A stretch of 37,431 nucleotides of DNA from Pseudomonadota bacterium (GTDB taxonomy: Bacteria; Desulfobacterota; Desulfarculia; Desulfarculales; Desulfarculaceae): positions 1 to 37,431 of the forward strand of contig JAHJPG010000029.1 in NCBI GenBank assembly GCA_018819925.1, given 5' to 3'. Numbering within the stretch: the stretch's first letter is position 1; each line of letters opens with the position of its first letter. Both the position numbers and the translations under genes were made by a program. The notes under the pieces are model-generated. The model was not told where the DNA came from, did no database searches, and saw nothing but the letters and a program-made list of their open reading frames with translations. Of this stretch, positions 14,725-22,299 are shown piece after piece.

Positions 14725-15809
14725 AGCACGTTGACGAATACCGCGACCCGGCCATGGCCAAAGAGCTGGCCGCCCAAATCCGGCGCGCCAGCAAGACCCC
14801 GGTGCGCTTCATGGAGCTGTGTGGCACTCACACCATGGCCCTGGCCCGCCACGGCCTGCACACCATGCTGCCGCCCACCGTGGCCATGGTCTCCGGGCCG
14901 GGCTGCCCGGTGTGCGTAACCGCCACCGAGGAGATAGACCGGGCAGTCAAACTGGCCCAGACCCCCGGGGTGGTGGTGGCCACCTTTGGCGATCTGGTGC
15001 GGGTGCCGGGCAGCCACGGCTCCCTGGCCGCCCAGCGGGCCGCCGGGGCCGCGGTGGAGGTGGTGTATTCGCCCCTGGACGCGGTGGCCCTGGCCGAGAG
15101 GCGTTCCGGCGAGCAGGTGGTGTTTCTAGGCATCGGTTTTGAGACCACCGCCCCCACCGTGGCCGCCGCTCTGCTTACCGCCGAAAAGCAGGGTCTGACC
15201 AACTTCAGCGTTCTGAGCGCCCACAAGCTGCTGCCCCCGGCCCTGGCCGCTCTGTTGGCCGGGCCGGACCTGGGGCTAGGCGGCTTTTTGTGCCCCGGCC
15301 ACGTGACCACGGTGATCGGCACCGCCTGCTACCAGCCGGTGGCCCATGAGCGGGGCCTGCCCTGCGTGGTTGCCGGATTCGAACCAACGGATGTGCTGGC
15401 CTCCATCCTCATGCTGGTCAACCAGGTGGAGCAGGGGCGCAGCGAGGTGGAAATTCAATACAAGCGGGCGGTGCATGCCCAGGGCAATCCGGCGGCCATG
15501 GCCCTGATGAACCAGGTTTTTGAGCCGGTGGACGCGCCCTGGCGGGGCCTTGGCCATATCCCCGCCAGCGGCCTGGCCCTGCGGGAGGCCTACGCCCACC
15601 TGGACGCGGCGAGGCGCTTCGACGTGGATGTGCCGCCGGCCAAGGACCACCCCGGTTGCCGCTGCGGGGACGTGCTGCGCGGGCTCATCCCTCCACCGGA
15701 GTGCAAGCTCTTCGCCGGGGTGTGCACCCCCTCTTCGCCGCTGGGGCCCTGCATGGTTTCGGCCGAGGGCACCTGCGCGGCCTGGCACCGCTACCGGCGC
15801 GACGAGTGA
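14721..15809 (+). CDS. hypD: Hydrogenase Fe(CN)2CO assembly protein HypD
   Basis: A 362-residue protein, the normal length, starting at GTG 14721 within the hypF stop (GTGA overlap), so translation is coupled. It has the conserved cysteine motifs ELCGTHT and GPGCPVCVT for ligand and iron handling, GFETTAPT, and a C-terminal Cys-rich region (HPGCRCGDVLRG, PPECKLF, GVCTPSSPLGPC, GTCAAW) that holds the [4Fe-4S] cluster. HypD works as a complex with HypC to assemble the Fe(CN)2CO unit. Unusually, no hypC precedes it: the gene touches hypF directly. Confidence 0.95.
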   Translation: MKHVDEYRDPAMAKELAAQIRRASKTPVRFMELCGTHTMALARHGLHTMLPPTVAMVSGPGCPVCVTATEEIDRAVKLAQTPGVVVATFGDLVRVPGSHGSLAAQRAAGAAVEVVYSPLDAVALAERRSGEQVVFLGIGFETTAPTVAAALLTAEKQGLTNFSVLSAHKLLPPALAALLAGPDLGLGGFLCPGHVTTVIGTACYQPVAHERGLPCVVAGFEPTDVLASILMLVNQVEQGRSEVEIQYKRAVHAQGNPAAMALMNQVFEPVDAPWRGLGHIPASGLALREAYAHLDAARRFDVDVPPAKDHPGCRCGDVLRGLIPPPECKLFAGVCTPSSPLGPCMVSAEGTCAAWHRYRRDE

Positions 15810-15857
15810 CAGGTCGAAACCTGGACAACCTGGCAAGGCTAAGAATGGACAGCACCC

Positions 15858-17387
15858 ATGGCTGAAAACAACCCCCTGACCCTTTTGCTGCACCCAGACG
15901 ACGACATCCTGGTGGCGTTGAGCGATTTGCCCGCCGGGACCGAACTGGAGGCATACGGCCTCGCTTGCCGCGAGGACATACCCGCCGGGCACAAGGTGGC
16001 GCGGCGCGACCTGGCCGCCGGCCGGGCGGTGCGCAAGTACGGCCAGATCATCGGGGCCACTTCCCAGGGCGTGGCCGCCGGAGCGCATGTGCACTCCCAC
16101 AACCTGCACTTCGAGCAGTTCGCCCGGGACCTGGCCATCGGCAGCGAGACCAAGCCCACGGCCTACGTCGCGCCCGAAGAGCAGGCCACCTTCCAAGGCT
16201 ACTTGCGGGCCGACGGCCGGGCGGCCACCCGCAACTACCTGGGGGTGCTGGCCACGGTCAACTGCTCCGCCTCGGTATGCCGTTTCATCGCCGACGCGGT
16301 GGGCCCGGAACTGCTGGCCCAGTATCCAGGGGTGGACGGGGTGGTGGCCCTGGGCCACGGCACCGGCTGCGGCCAGTCGGCGGCCAGCGTGGGCTTCAAC
16401 TACTTGCAGCGCTGCCTGGCCGGTTACGCCCGCCACCCCGACTTCGCCGGCGTCCTGCTGGTGGGCCTGGGCTGCGAGGTGAACCAACTAAGCTCCCTCA
16501 TGGAGAACATGTCCCTCAGCGAAGGGCCGCTGCTCAGGACCATGAACATCCAGGAGGCGGGAGGCACCGCCAAAACCGTGCAGTGGGGGGTGGAGATCAT
16601 CAAGGAGATGCTGCCCCAGGCGGGCCAGGCCCGGCGCCAAGCCCTCCCGGCCAGCCACCTGGTGCTGGGCCTGGAGTGCGGCGGCTCGGACGCCTACTCC
16701 GGGCTAACCGCCAACCCGGCCCTGGGCGCGGCGGTGGACCTCTTGGTGAGCCACGGCGGCACGGCGATCCTCAGCGAGACGCCGGAGATCTACGGGGCCG
16801 AGCACCTGCTCACCCGCCGGGCGATTAGCCAAGAGGTGGGCGACAAGCTGGCCCAGCGCATCAAATGGTGGGAGCAATACACCGCCCGGCAAGGAGCCAA
16901 CCTGGACGTCAATCCCTCGCCGGGCAACAAGGCCGGCGGCCTGACCACCATCCTGGAAAAATCCCTGGGCGCGGTGGCCAAGGGCGGCACCGGCAACCTG
17001 GTGGAGGTGTACGAGTACGCCCAGCCGGTAAGCGCCAAGGGAATGGTGTTCATGGACACCCCCGGCTACGACATGGTCTCCATCACCGGCATGGTGGCCG
17101 GCGGGGCCAACCTGGTGTGTTTTACTACCGGCCGGGGCACGGTGTGCGGCTCCAAGCCCACCCCCAGCCTGAAGCTGGCCACCAACAGCGCAATGTACGG
17201 GCGCATGGCCGAGGACATGGACATCAACTGCGGGCCCATCGCCGACGGCGAGGCCACGGTGGAGGATATGGGCCGGGCCATATTCGAGCTGATACTCATC
17301 ACCGCCTCGGGGCGTCCCACCAAGAGCGAGGCCCTGGGCTTTGGGGACAATGAGTTCGTGCCCTGGCAGGTGGGGGCCACCCTGTGA
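15858..17387 (+). CDS. UxaA/GarD-family sugar-acid dehydratase inside the hyp operon
   Basis: A 509-residue protein from ATG 15858, about the usual length of UxaA altronate dehydratases. It has an N-terminal SAF domain (residues about 1-95) and a C-terminal UxaA-type catalytic region with GYLRADGRAATRNYLGV, GHGTGCG, GLGCEVNQ, ECGGSDAYSGLTANPALG and TTGRGTVCGSKPTPSLKL. Family members dehydrate altronate or galactarate to 2-keto-3-deoxy acids and need Fe2+. No other hexuronate genes are present. Instead it lies between hypD (48 bases upstream) and hypE (30 bases downstream) on the same strand. It may be a simple passenger, or it may depend on a shared promoter for another reason; the substrate is unproven. 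Confidence 0.88.
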   Translation: MAENNPLTLLLHPDDDILVALSDLPAGTELEAYGLACREDIPAGHKVARRDLAAGRAVRKYGQIIGATSQGVAAGAHVHSHNLHFEQFARDLAIGSETKPTAYVAPEEQATFQGYLRADGRAATRNYLGVLATVNCSASVCRFIADAVGPELLAQYPGVDGVVALGHGTGCGQSAASVGFNYLQRCLAGYARHPDFAGVLLVGLGCEVNQLSSLMENMSLSEGPLLRTMNIQEAGGTAKTVQWGVEIIKEMLPQAGQARRQALPASHLVLGLECGGSDAYSGLTANPALGAAVDLLVSHGGTAILSETPEIYGAEHLLTRRAISQEVGDKLAQRIKWWEQYTARQGANLDVNPSPGNKAGGLTTILEKSLGAVAKGGTGNLVEVYEYAQPVSAKGMVFMDTPGYDMVSITGMVAGGANLVCFTTGRGTVCGSKPTPSLKLATNSAMYGRMAEDMDINCGPIADGEATVEDMGRAIFELILITASGRPTKSEALGFGDNEFVPWQVGATL

Positions 17388-17417
17388 ACCCGGCCCACAC
17401 GAAATCGGAGAGGTGAC

Positions 17418-18431
17418 ATGGCCATGAAGGGAAGCATCATGCTGGACCACGGGGCCGGGGGCAAGGCCAGCGCCGAGCTGGTGGGCGGCCTTTTCGCCAA
17501 GCACCTGGGCAACGAGGTGCTGGGCCAGATGGACGATGCCGCCGTGCTCTCGCCGCCCCCGGGCCGCCTGGCGGTGAGCACCGACAGCTTCGTGGTGGAC
17601 CCCATTTTTTTCCCGGGCGGGAACATCGGCTCCCTGGCGGTGCATGGCACGGTGAACGACGTGGCCATGCGCGGGGCCACGCCCCTTTACCTCACCGTGG
17701 GCTTCGTCCTGGAGGAAGGCCTGGCCATCAGCGACCTGGAGCGGGTGGTGGCCTCCATGGCCGAGGCGGCCAAGGAGGCCGGGGTGATGGTGGTGGCCGG
17801 GGACACCAAAGTGGTGGGCCGGGGTCAGGCGGACAAGCTGTTCATCAACACCACCGGCATCGGGGTGATTCCCGACGGCCTGGAGATCGGGGCCAGCCAG
17901 GCCATACCCGGCGACGCGGTCTTGGTGTCGGGCACGGTGGGCGACCACGGGGTGACCATCATGGCCTCCCGGGAGGGCCTGGGCCTGGATGCGCCCATCG
18001 CTTCGGATTCGGCCTCTTTGAACCACCTGGCCGCCGGGCTCATCGCTGCCTGCCCGGGCTTGCGCACCCTGCGCGACCCCACCAGGGGCGGCCTGGCCAC
18101 CGCCCTCAACGAGATAGCGGCCACCAGCGGAGTTAGCATCGAGCTGGACGAGGCGGCCATTCCCATCGACCCGGCGGTGGCCGGGGTGTGCGAGCTTTTG
18201 GGCCTGGACCCCCTGTATCTGGCCAACGAGGGCAAGCTGATCTGCATCGTGGAGGCCGAGCAGGCCCCGGCGGCCCTGGCGGCCATGCGGGCCGATGCCC
18301 ACGGCAAGGGCGCGGCCATCATCGGCCACTGCGGCGGGGAGCGGGCGGGCCGGGTGTGGATAAACACCAGCGTGGGAGGGCGGCGCATCCTGGACATGCT
18401 CTCCGGCGAGCCCTTGCCCCGCATCTGCTGA
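17418..18431 (+). CDS. hypE: Hydrogenase maturation protein HypE
   Basis: A 337-residue AIRS/PurM-fold ATPase with ATG 17418 behind GGAGAG. Typical elements are LDHGAGGKAS, MDDAAVL, STDSFVVDPIFFPGG, HGTVNDVAM, VVAGDTKVV and RDPTRGGLATALNEIA. The C-terminus ends PRIC, and this terminal cysteine is the residue carbamoylated by HypF and dehydrated to thiocyanate before CN transfer to HypC-HypD. It shares its fold with SelD but has no SelD-type N-terminal Cys/Sec motif. It is the last hyp gene in the run. Confidence 0.95.
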   Translation: MAMKGSIMLDHGAGGKASAELVGGLFAKHLGNEVLGQMDDAAVLSPPPGRLAVSTDSFVVDPIFFPGGNIGSLAVHGTVNDVAMRGATPLYLTVGFVLEEGLAISDLERVVASMAEAAKEAGVMVVAGDTKVVGRGQADKLFINTTGIGVIPDGLEIGASQAIPGDAVLVSGTVGDHGVTIMASREGLGLDAPIASDSASLNHLAAGLIAACPGLRTLRDPTRGGLATALNEIAATSGVSIELDEAAIPIDPAVAGVCELLGLDPLYLANEGKLICIVEAEQAPAALAAMRADAHGKGAAIIGHCGGERAGRVWINTSVGGRRILDMLSGEPLPRIC

Positions 18432-18541
18432 TGGCCGGCTAGCCGGACTGAAGCCGCCTCGAAGATCGCTTGACCCGGATGGGATTGTGGCGCAAGAATC
18501 CTCTGTGCCGTGGACGTAATTTCCTTGGAGGACCACGCAAG

Positions 18542-19540
18542 ATGTTCAAGCCCAAGTTCCTGTTGATCGCAATGCTGGCGGCTCTCACCGCTTTGGCGCC
18601 GCAACTCGGTTCGGCCTGCTCCGAGGTCTTTCTGGCCGAACCCGTGGTTTCCGCCCGCAACTTTGATTTCATGACCAGCCTGGGTGAGATTCGCGTCTCC
18701 CCGCCGGGACAGGCCAAGGCCTCGACCTACGTGGCCAAGGGCCTTTCTCCCCTGCGCTGGACCTCCAAGTACGGCAGCGTGGCTTTCAATATCCTGCTTC
18801 CCGCCAAGAACCAGGCCTACGGCGTGGAGCAGGTGGCCGCCGGGGTGGACGGCATGAACCAGGCCGGGCTCAAGGTGGGCTCCTATTATCTATTTGAAGG
18901 CCGCTTGCCGGCCCAGGACGCCCGGCCGGTGCTGGATGTGGCCGATTGGGTCCAATACCTGTTGGACAACTTCGCCACCGTGGGCGAGGCAGTGGCCGAC
19001 GCCCGCAGCGGCCGCTATCGCCTGGCCTCGGTAGGCACGGACATGGTGGAGATAAAGCTGCATCTGTTCGTGCATGACCGCGGCGGAAACTCGGCCGTGT
19101 TGGAGTACCTGGACGGCAAGCTGGTGGTGCAGGAGAACCCGGCGGTCAGGGTGTTGACCAACTCGCCTTATGCCCTGTGCTACGCGGCCCTGCCCGCCAA
19201 GGGTAGCGCCTGGAAGTCGGTCCCCGGCGGGGCCGGCTCCCTGGACCGCTTCTTGCGTGGGGCGTACTACCTGGCCCACGTGCCCCCCCTGGCCAAGGGG
19301 CGCGAGGCGGTGGACACCGGGCTGGCCGTGATCCAGATACTATCCATCTCGCCGGTGATCGATCACATAAGCACCCAATGGACCGTCGTCTCGGACATCC
19401 CCGGAGGGAAAATCCATTACCGCACCCTGCACTCACCATCCATCAAGACCATCGACCTCCAGGAGTTGCGGCGGGGAGGCTGGGCTCCCCGTAGCACCCC
19501 CTTGGGCGCGGAAAAGGCGGGCGGCGGTTCCGCCTCCTAG
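18542..19540 (+). CDS. Secreted Ntn hydrolase, choloylglycine-hydrolase/penicillin-V-acylase family
   Basis: A 332-residue precursor. ATG 18542 is preferred over an upstream in-frame start at 18470 because GGAGG lies about 10 bases before it and a proper signal peptide follows (KPKFLLIAMLAALTALAPQLGSA). The next residue is Cys26, so signal-peptide cleavage would expose the N-terminal nucleophile this family requires. Further support comes from SARNFDF, GVDGMNQAGL, LTNSPY and TQWTVVSDIP. Members cleave amide bonds in bile salts, penicillin V or N-acyl-homoserine lactones; the substrate here is unknown. The enzyme should act in the periplasm or outside the cell. It stands alone between hypE and a bidirectional terminator. 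Confidence 0.87.
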   Translation: MFKPKFLLIAMLAALTALAPQLGSACSEVFLAEPVVSARNFDFMTSLGEIRVSPPGQAKASTYVAKGLSPLRWTSKYGSVAFNILLPAKNQAYGVEQVAAGVDGMNQAGLKVGSYYLFEGRLPAQDARPVLDVADWVQYLLDNFATVGEAVADARSGRYRLASVGTDMVEIKLHLFVHDRGGNSAVLEYLDGKLVVQENPAVRVLTNSPYALCYAALPAKGSAWKSVPGGAGSLDRFLRGAYYLAHVPPLAKGREAVDTGLAVIQILSISPVIDHISTQWTVVSDIPGGKIHYRTLHSPSIKTIDLQELRRGGWAPRSTPLGAEKAGGGSAS

Positions 19541-19552
19541 ACCGGCGGGCGT

Positions 19553-19582
19553 AAAAGAGGGGCGGGGAAAACCCCGCCCCTC
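19553..19582. terminator. Bidirectional terminator between the Ntn hydrolase and queD
   Basis: A perfect 11-bp stem, GAGGGGCGGGG (19557-19567) with CCCCGCCCCTC (19572-19582), has an AAAA loop. On the minus strand it is followed by TTTTA, so it best fits the convergent queD transcript. Confidence 0.75.
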
Positions 19583-19608
19583 GTCTGAAGCCTGCCGTTA
19601 GTGAAGGG

Positions 19609-19977
19609 CTAGATGTCCGAATAGGTGGCCCGGCTGTCGTCCGATTCCCAGGCCGAAACCGAGCGCATGCGCACGTGCTCGGGCAGCCCCAGGGCGATTG
19701 TTTCGAAAAGGTGCTTGGCGATCAACTCGCTGGATGGATTCACTTGGTCAAATGGCGGCACCTCGTTGAGGTGGCAATGGTCCAAGCGGTCCATGGCCTG
19801 GTTCATGAGCTTCTTCAGCTCGCCGAAGTCCATCAAGAGGTCGGCCTTGTCCAGCTTTTCGCCCTCAACCACCACTTCCACCCGCCAGTTGTGGCCGTGC
19901 AGGGCCTCGCAGCGGCCCTTGAAGTTGCGCAGGCTGTGGGCCGCGGCGAAGCGGCCGGTGACCATGAGCCGGTACAT
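19609..19977 (-). CDS. queD: 6-carboxytetrahydropterin synthase QueD / PTPS family
   Basis: A 122-residue protein; ATG 19977 is chosen because MYRLMVTGRFAAAHSL is the family N-terminus, and a longer frame to 20190 would overlap the upstream gene. Zinc ligands are in AAHSL and LHGHNW, and the catalytic Cys is in GRCEALHGH. DFGELKKLMNQAMDRLDH, NPSSELIAKHLFE and SVSAWESDDSRATY complete the pattern. It converts dihydroneopterin triphosphate to 6-carboxytetrahydropterin in queuosine or 7-deazapurine synthesis (family knowledge). No queC, queE or queF is nearby. It lies 13 bases after a zinc-ribbon gene on the same strand, so the two are cotranscribed. Confidence 0.92.
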   Translation of the reverse strand: MYRLMVTGRFAAAHSLRNFKGRCEALHGHNWRVEVVVEGEKLDKADLLMDFGELKKLMNQAMDRLDHCHLNEVPPFDQVNPSSELIAKHLFETIALGLPEHVRMRSVSAWESDDSRATYSDI

Positions 19978-19990
19978 GAACTGGCCGCCC

Positions 19991-20344
19991 CTACTCGGCA
20001 GGGCCGGTGTAGGGCTTGCCGCACTCGGTGCATTTGCCGTCCGGCCCGATGATTCCAATGCAACTGCCGTCGCTGCAGGCGGTGCGCTTGCCGGGGTCAA
20101 AACCCTCGCCGGCCTCCTCCTCGTCGGGTTCCGCGAGGGACTCGCCGCATTGGGCGCAGTAGTTGGCCGCGGGCGGTGACTCGTGGCCACAGGAGGCGCA
20201 GGTCAACAGCTTGGGCGGCTCGCCCTCCGGGGCGGGCAACTGATGGCCACAGTTATGGCAAAATGCTGCGCCGGTAAGGGCCTTTTGGCCGCAGGTGGCG
20301 CAGGGCAGGGCGGGCAGTTCCTGTTGGCAGTGCGGGCACTCCAT
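19991..20344 (-). CDS. Multiple zinc-ribbon protein
   Basis: A 117-residue protein from ATG 20344 (preceded by AAGGGA; a 15-residue upstream extension is unlikely). It is almost entirely zinc ribbons: CPHC...CATCG, CHNCG...CASCG, CAQCG, then an acidic linker and a distinctive C-terminal unit CSDGSCIGIIGPDG-KCTECG. No membrane segment or catalytic motif is visible. Such proteins often act as adaptors or nucleic-acid/ribosome-associated factors, but no function can be assigned. It is the first gene of a two-gene unit with queD. Confidence 0.75.
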   Translation of the reverse strand: MECPHCQQELPALPCATCGQKALTGAAFCHNCGHQLPAPEGEPPKLLTCASCGHESPPAANYCAQCGESLAEPDEEEAGEGFDPGKRTACSDGSCIGIIGPDGKCTECGKPYTGPAE

Positions 20345-20414
20345 GCCGGGCTCCCTTGTTACTGGTAAACTATATAACTTGTGCGCCACGGTGGGGCGTG
20401 ACGCGCCATAGCTG

Positions 20415-20444
20415 AATTGTGGTGCCAGGGCGGGCTTGTGTCAA
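20415..20444 (-). promoter_or_regulatory. Possible promoter for the zinc-ribbon/queD unit
   Basis: Read on the minus strand: TTGACA (20444-20439), an 18-base spacer, then ACAATT (20420-20415). The -35 is perfect and the -10 weak. It lies about 70 bases before ATG 20344. Confidence 0.35.
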
Positions 20445-20468
20445 GTCGTTGGGGCCACGGCCCTTTTC

Positions 20469-20498
20469 TTGACGCCACCGCCGAGACCGTGTTACAGC
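20469..20498 (+). promoter_or_regulatory. Possible promoter for the TolB/FG-GAP-like gene
   Basis: TTGACG (20469-20474), an 18-base spacer and TACAGC (20493-20498) lie about 65 bases before ATG 20563. Confidence 0.35.
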
Positions 20499-20562
20499 TT
20501 GGCAGTCCATGCCAGATTTTCGCCCTGGAGGGCGGAGCAGAGGTGGGAGGAGTATTTTTTTT

Positions 20563-22239
20563 ATGAAGCGCAGCCTTGTATTGTGGGCCGTCGTGGCCCT
20601 ATTGGCGGTAACCGGACCGATGTCCGCCGCCGGCACTTCCTGGGCCGCCAGCCCCGCCCGGGTGGCGATCTTGCCCTTCACGGCCAACAGCCAAGAGGAC
20701 ATTTCCTTTTTGACCAAGGGCCTGCGGGACATGCTGGCTTCCCGCCTACCCTGGCAAGACAAGGTGACAGTGGTGGAGCCGGATCTTGTGGCTCCCCTGC
20801 TCAAGAAATTCCCCCCGCCCTACAACGAGGCCAAGGCCCGCCAGATCGGCAAGGACCTCAGCGCCCAGGTGGTGGTCTATGGCTCCATAACCAAGTTGGG
20901 CAAGACCATCAGCGTGGATGCCCGGGTGGTCAAGGTGGACCAGCCGGGCCAGGCCCTCACCGCCTTTGTGCATGCCAAGGACCTGGACGCGGTGATCCCC
21001 CAGGTCAACCAGTTCGCCCAGCGCATCAACGCCGAAATATTCAAGCGGCCCGATGCCATCGCCGCCCAGAACGAGGCCAAAGAGGGCGCCAAGACCGCCG
21101 CGGTGGGCGGCTCCAGCGGCTTGGAGAAACTGCCGGCCAACATCAGCCCCTTGAACCCGCTGTTCCTCAAGGAGCTCTCCGGCGTGGAGAGCGACCGCTA
21201 CTGGCGCAGCCCCCGCCTCAATGGCATCCTCAATTCGGTGGCGGTGGCGGATATTGACGGCGACGGCAAAAACGAGCTGTTGGTCCTTTTCGCCGATCGC
21301 CTGCGTTTCTATCGCCTAACTGGCGACGCCTTCCGCCTGATGTATGAGTTTAAGAACGGGCCCAAGGGCGACTATCTTTTCGTGGATTGCGCCGATATCG
21401 ACGGCGATGGCATCCCGGAGATATACGTGTCCAACCGCCTCTTCGAAAGCGTGGACAGCTTCGTGTTGGAGTGGCGTGACGGCGGCCCCCGCATGAAGGT
21501 TAAGGACGTTCCATATTATTTCCGCGCCCAGCCCAACCCTCTGGGCAAGGGTGATTGGCTCTTCGCCCAGGGCTCGGCCGTGGACAGCCCCTTCTGGGGG
21601 CCGGTGTTCAAGATGCACTACAAAGGCGGCAAGCTGGAGAAAGAGCGGGTGATGAATTTGCCCGAGCCGGCCATGATCTTCAACTTCGTGCTGGCCGACT
21701 TGAACAATTCGGGCCGTCTCTACACCATCTTGATCGGCCCCACCATGCACATGAGGGTTTACAACGACAAGAACCAGCAGATGTGGATCAGCGGCGAAAC
21801 CTATAATGCCTCAAGCAAGTTCCTTAAATACATGGAATTGCAGGGTACTGACTACGAGTCCTCCTGGTGGTATCTCTACAGCCGGTTCTATCTCACCGAC
21901 ATGAACAAGGACGGCCGCCACGAGATCCTCTGCCTACAGGTCAAGGGGCGCTTCGGCATGATAATGGAGCACACCCGCATGATCTACGAGGGCACCATCT
22001 ACGGCATGTCCTGGAACGGGCTGTCCATGGTGGAGGATTGGCGCACCCCGCGCATCCAGGGCGACGTCGCGGATTATGTGATCGGAGACGTGGGCAACGT
22101 GGGCCGGCCCGCCCTGGTGCTCGGCTTCACCCAGAGGGTCTTCGGCGGCATGATGGACAAGGGCGTGAGCAACGTGGTGGCCTTCACCCTCAAGCCCACG
22201 GTGGCCAAGAAAAAGACTCCGGTGAACAAGGGCCTCTAG
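20563..22239 (+). CDS. Exported protein with TolB/CsgG-like N-domain and FG-GAP/VCBS repeats
   Basis: A 558-residue precursor; ATG 20563 follows GGGAGGAG at a somewhat long spacing and begins a clear signal peptide (KRSLVLWAVVALLAV...SWAAS). Residues about 30-170 resemble the TolB N-terminal/CsgG-like fold (ARVAILPFTANSQEDISFL, AQVVVYGSITKLGKTISVDARVV). The remainder carries FG-GAP-type units with calcium-binding loops DIDGDGKNELL, DIDGDGIPEIY, DLNNSGRLYTIL and DMNKDGRHEIL, probably forming a beta-propeller. It should be periplasmic or surface-exposed. The combination suggests an envelope-associated assembly or scaffold protein, but its partner is unknown. It is a single-gene unit ended by a strong terminator. 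Confidence 0.8.
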   Translation: MKRSLVLWAVVALLAVTGPMSAAGTSWAASPARVAILPFTANSQEDISFLTKGLRDMLASRLPWQDKVTVVEPDLVAPLLKKFPPPYNEAKARQIGKDLSAQVVVYGSITKLGKTISVDARVVKVDQPGQALTAFVHAKDLDAVIPQVNQFAQRINAEIFKRPDAIAAQNEAKEGAKTAAVGGSSGLEKLPANISPLNPLFLKELSGVESDRYWRSPRLNGILNSVAVADIDGDGKNELLVLFADRLRFYRLTGDAFRLMYEFKNGPKGDYLFVDCADIDGDGIPEIYVSNRLFESVDSFVLEWRDGGPRMKVKDVPYYFRAQPNPLGKGDWLFAQGSAVDSPFWGPVFKMHYKGGKLEKERVMNLPEPAMIFNFVLADLNNSGRLYTILIGPTMHMRVYNDKNQQMWISGETYNASSKFLKYMELQGTDYESSWWYLYSRFYLTDMNKDGRHEILCLQVKGRFGMIMEHTRMIYEGTIYGMSWNGLSMVEDWRTPRIQGDVADYVIGDVGNVGRPALVLGFTQRVFGGMMDKGVSNVVAFTLKPTVAKKKTPVNKGL

Positions 22240-22263
22240 CCTCGCTCCCCAACGGAACCTGAC

Positions 22264-22299
22264 AGCCCGGCGCTAATAAACGGCGCCGGGCTTTCTTTT
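22264..22299 (+). terminator. Rho-independent terminator after the FG-GAP-like gene
   Basis: A perfect 10-bp stem, AGCCCGGCGC (22264-22273) with GCGCCGGGCT (22283-22292), has a 9-base loop and is followed by TTCTTTT. Its right arm lies inside the last codons of the convergent transpeptidase gene. Confidence 0.8.

Noticed and set aside
17418-18431. HypE considered as SelD (selenophosphate synthetase) to accompany the selenoprotein
   Set aside because: It ends in the HypE-specific PRIC tail and lacks the SelD N-terminal Cys/Sec-Lys motif; the selenium machinery is not in this window.
16704-18536. A 610-residue minus-strand frame across uxaA-like and hypE
   Set aside because: It is a His/Gly/Ala-rich shadow of two clearly recognised plus-strand genes.
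18470-18541. Promoter-like TTGACC upstream of the Ntn hydrolase and an N-terminal extension from 18470
   Set aside because: No acceptable -10 at normal spacing; the extension lacks a ribosome site and would bury the signal peptide.
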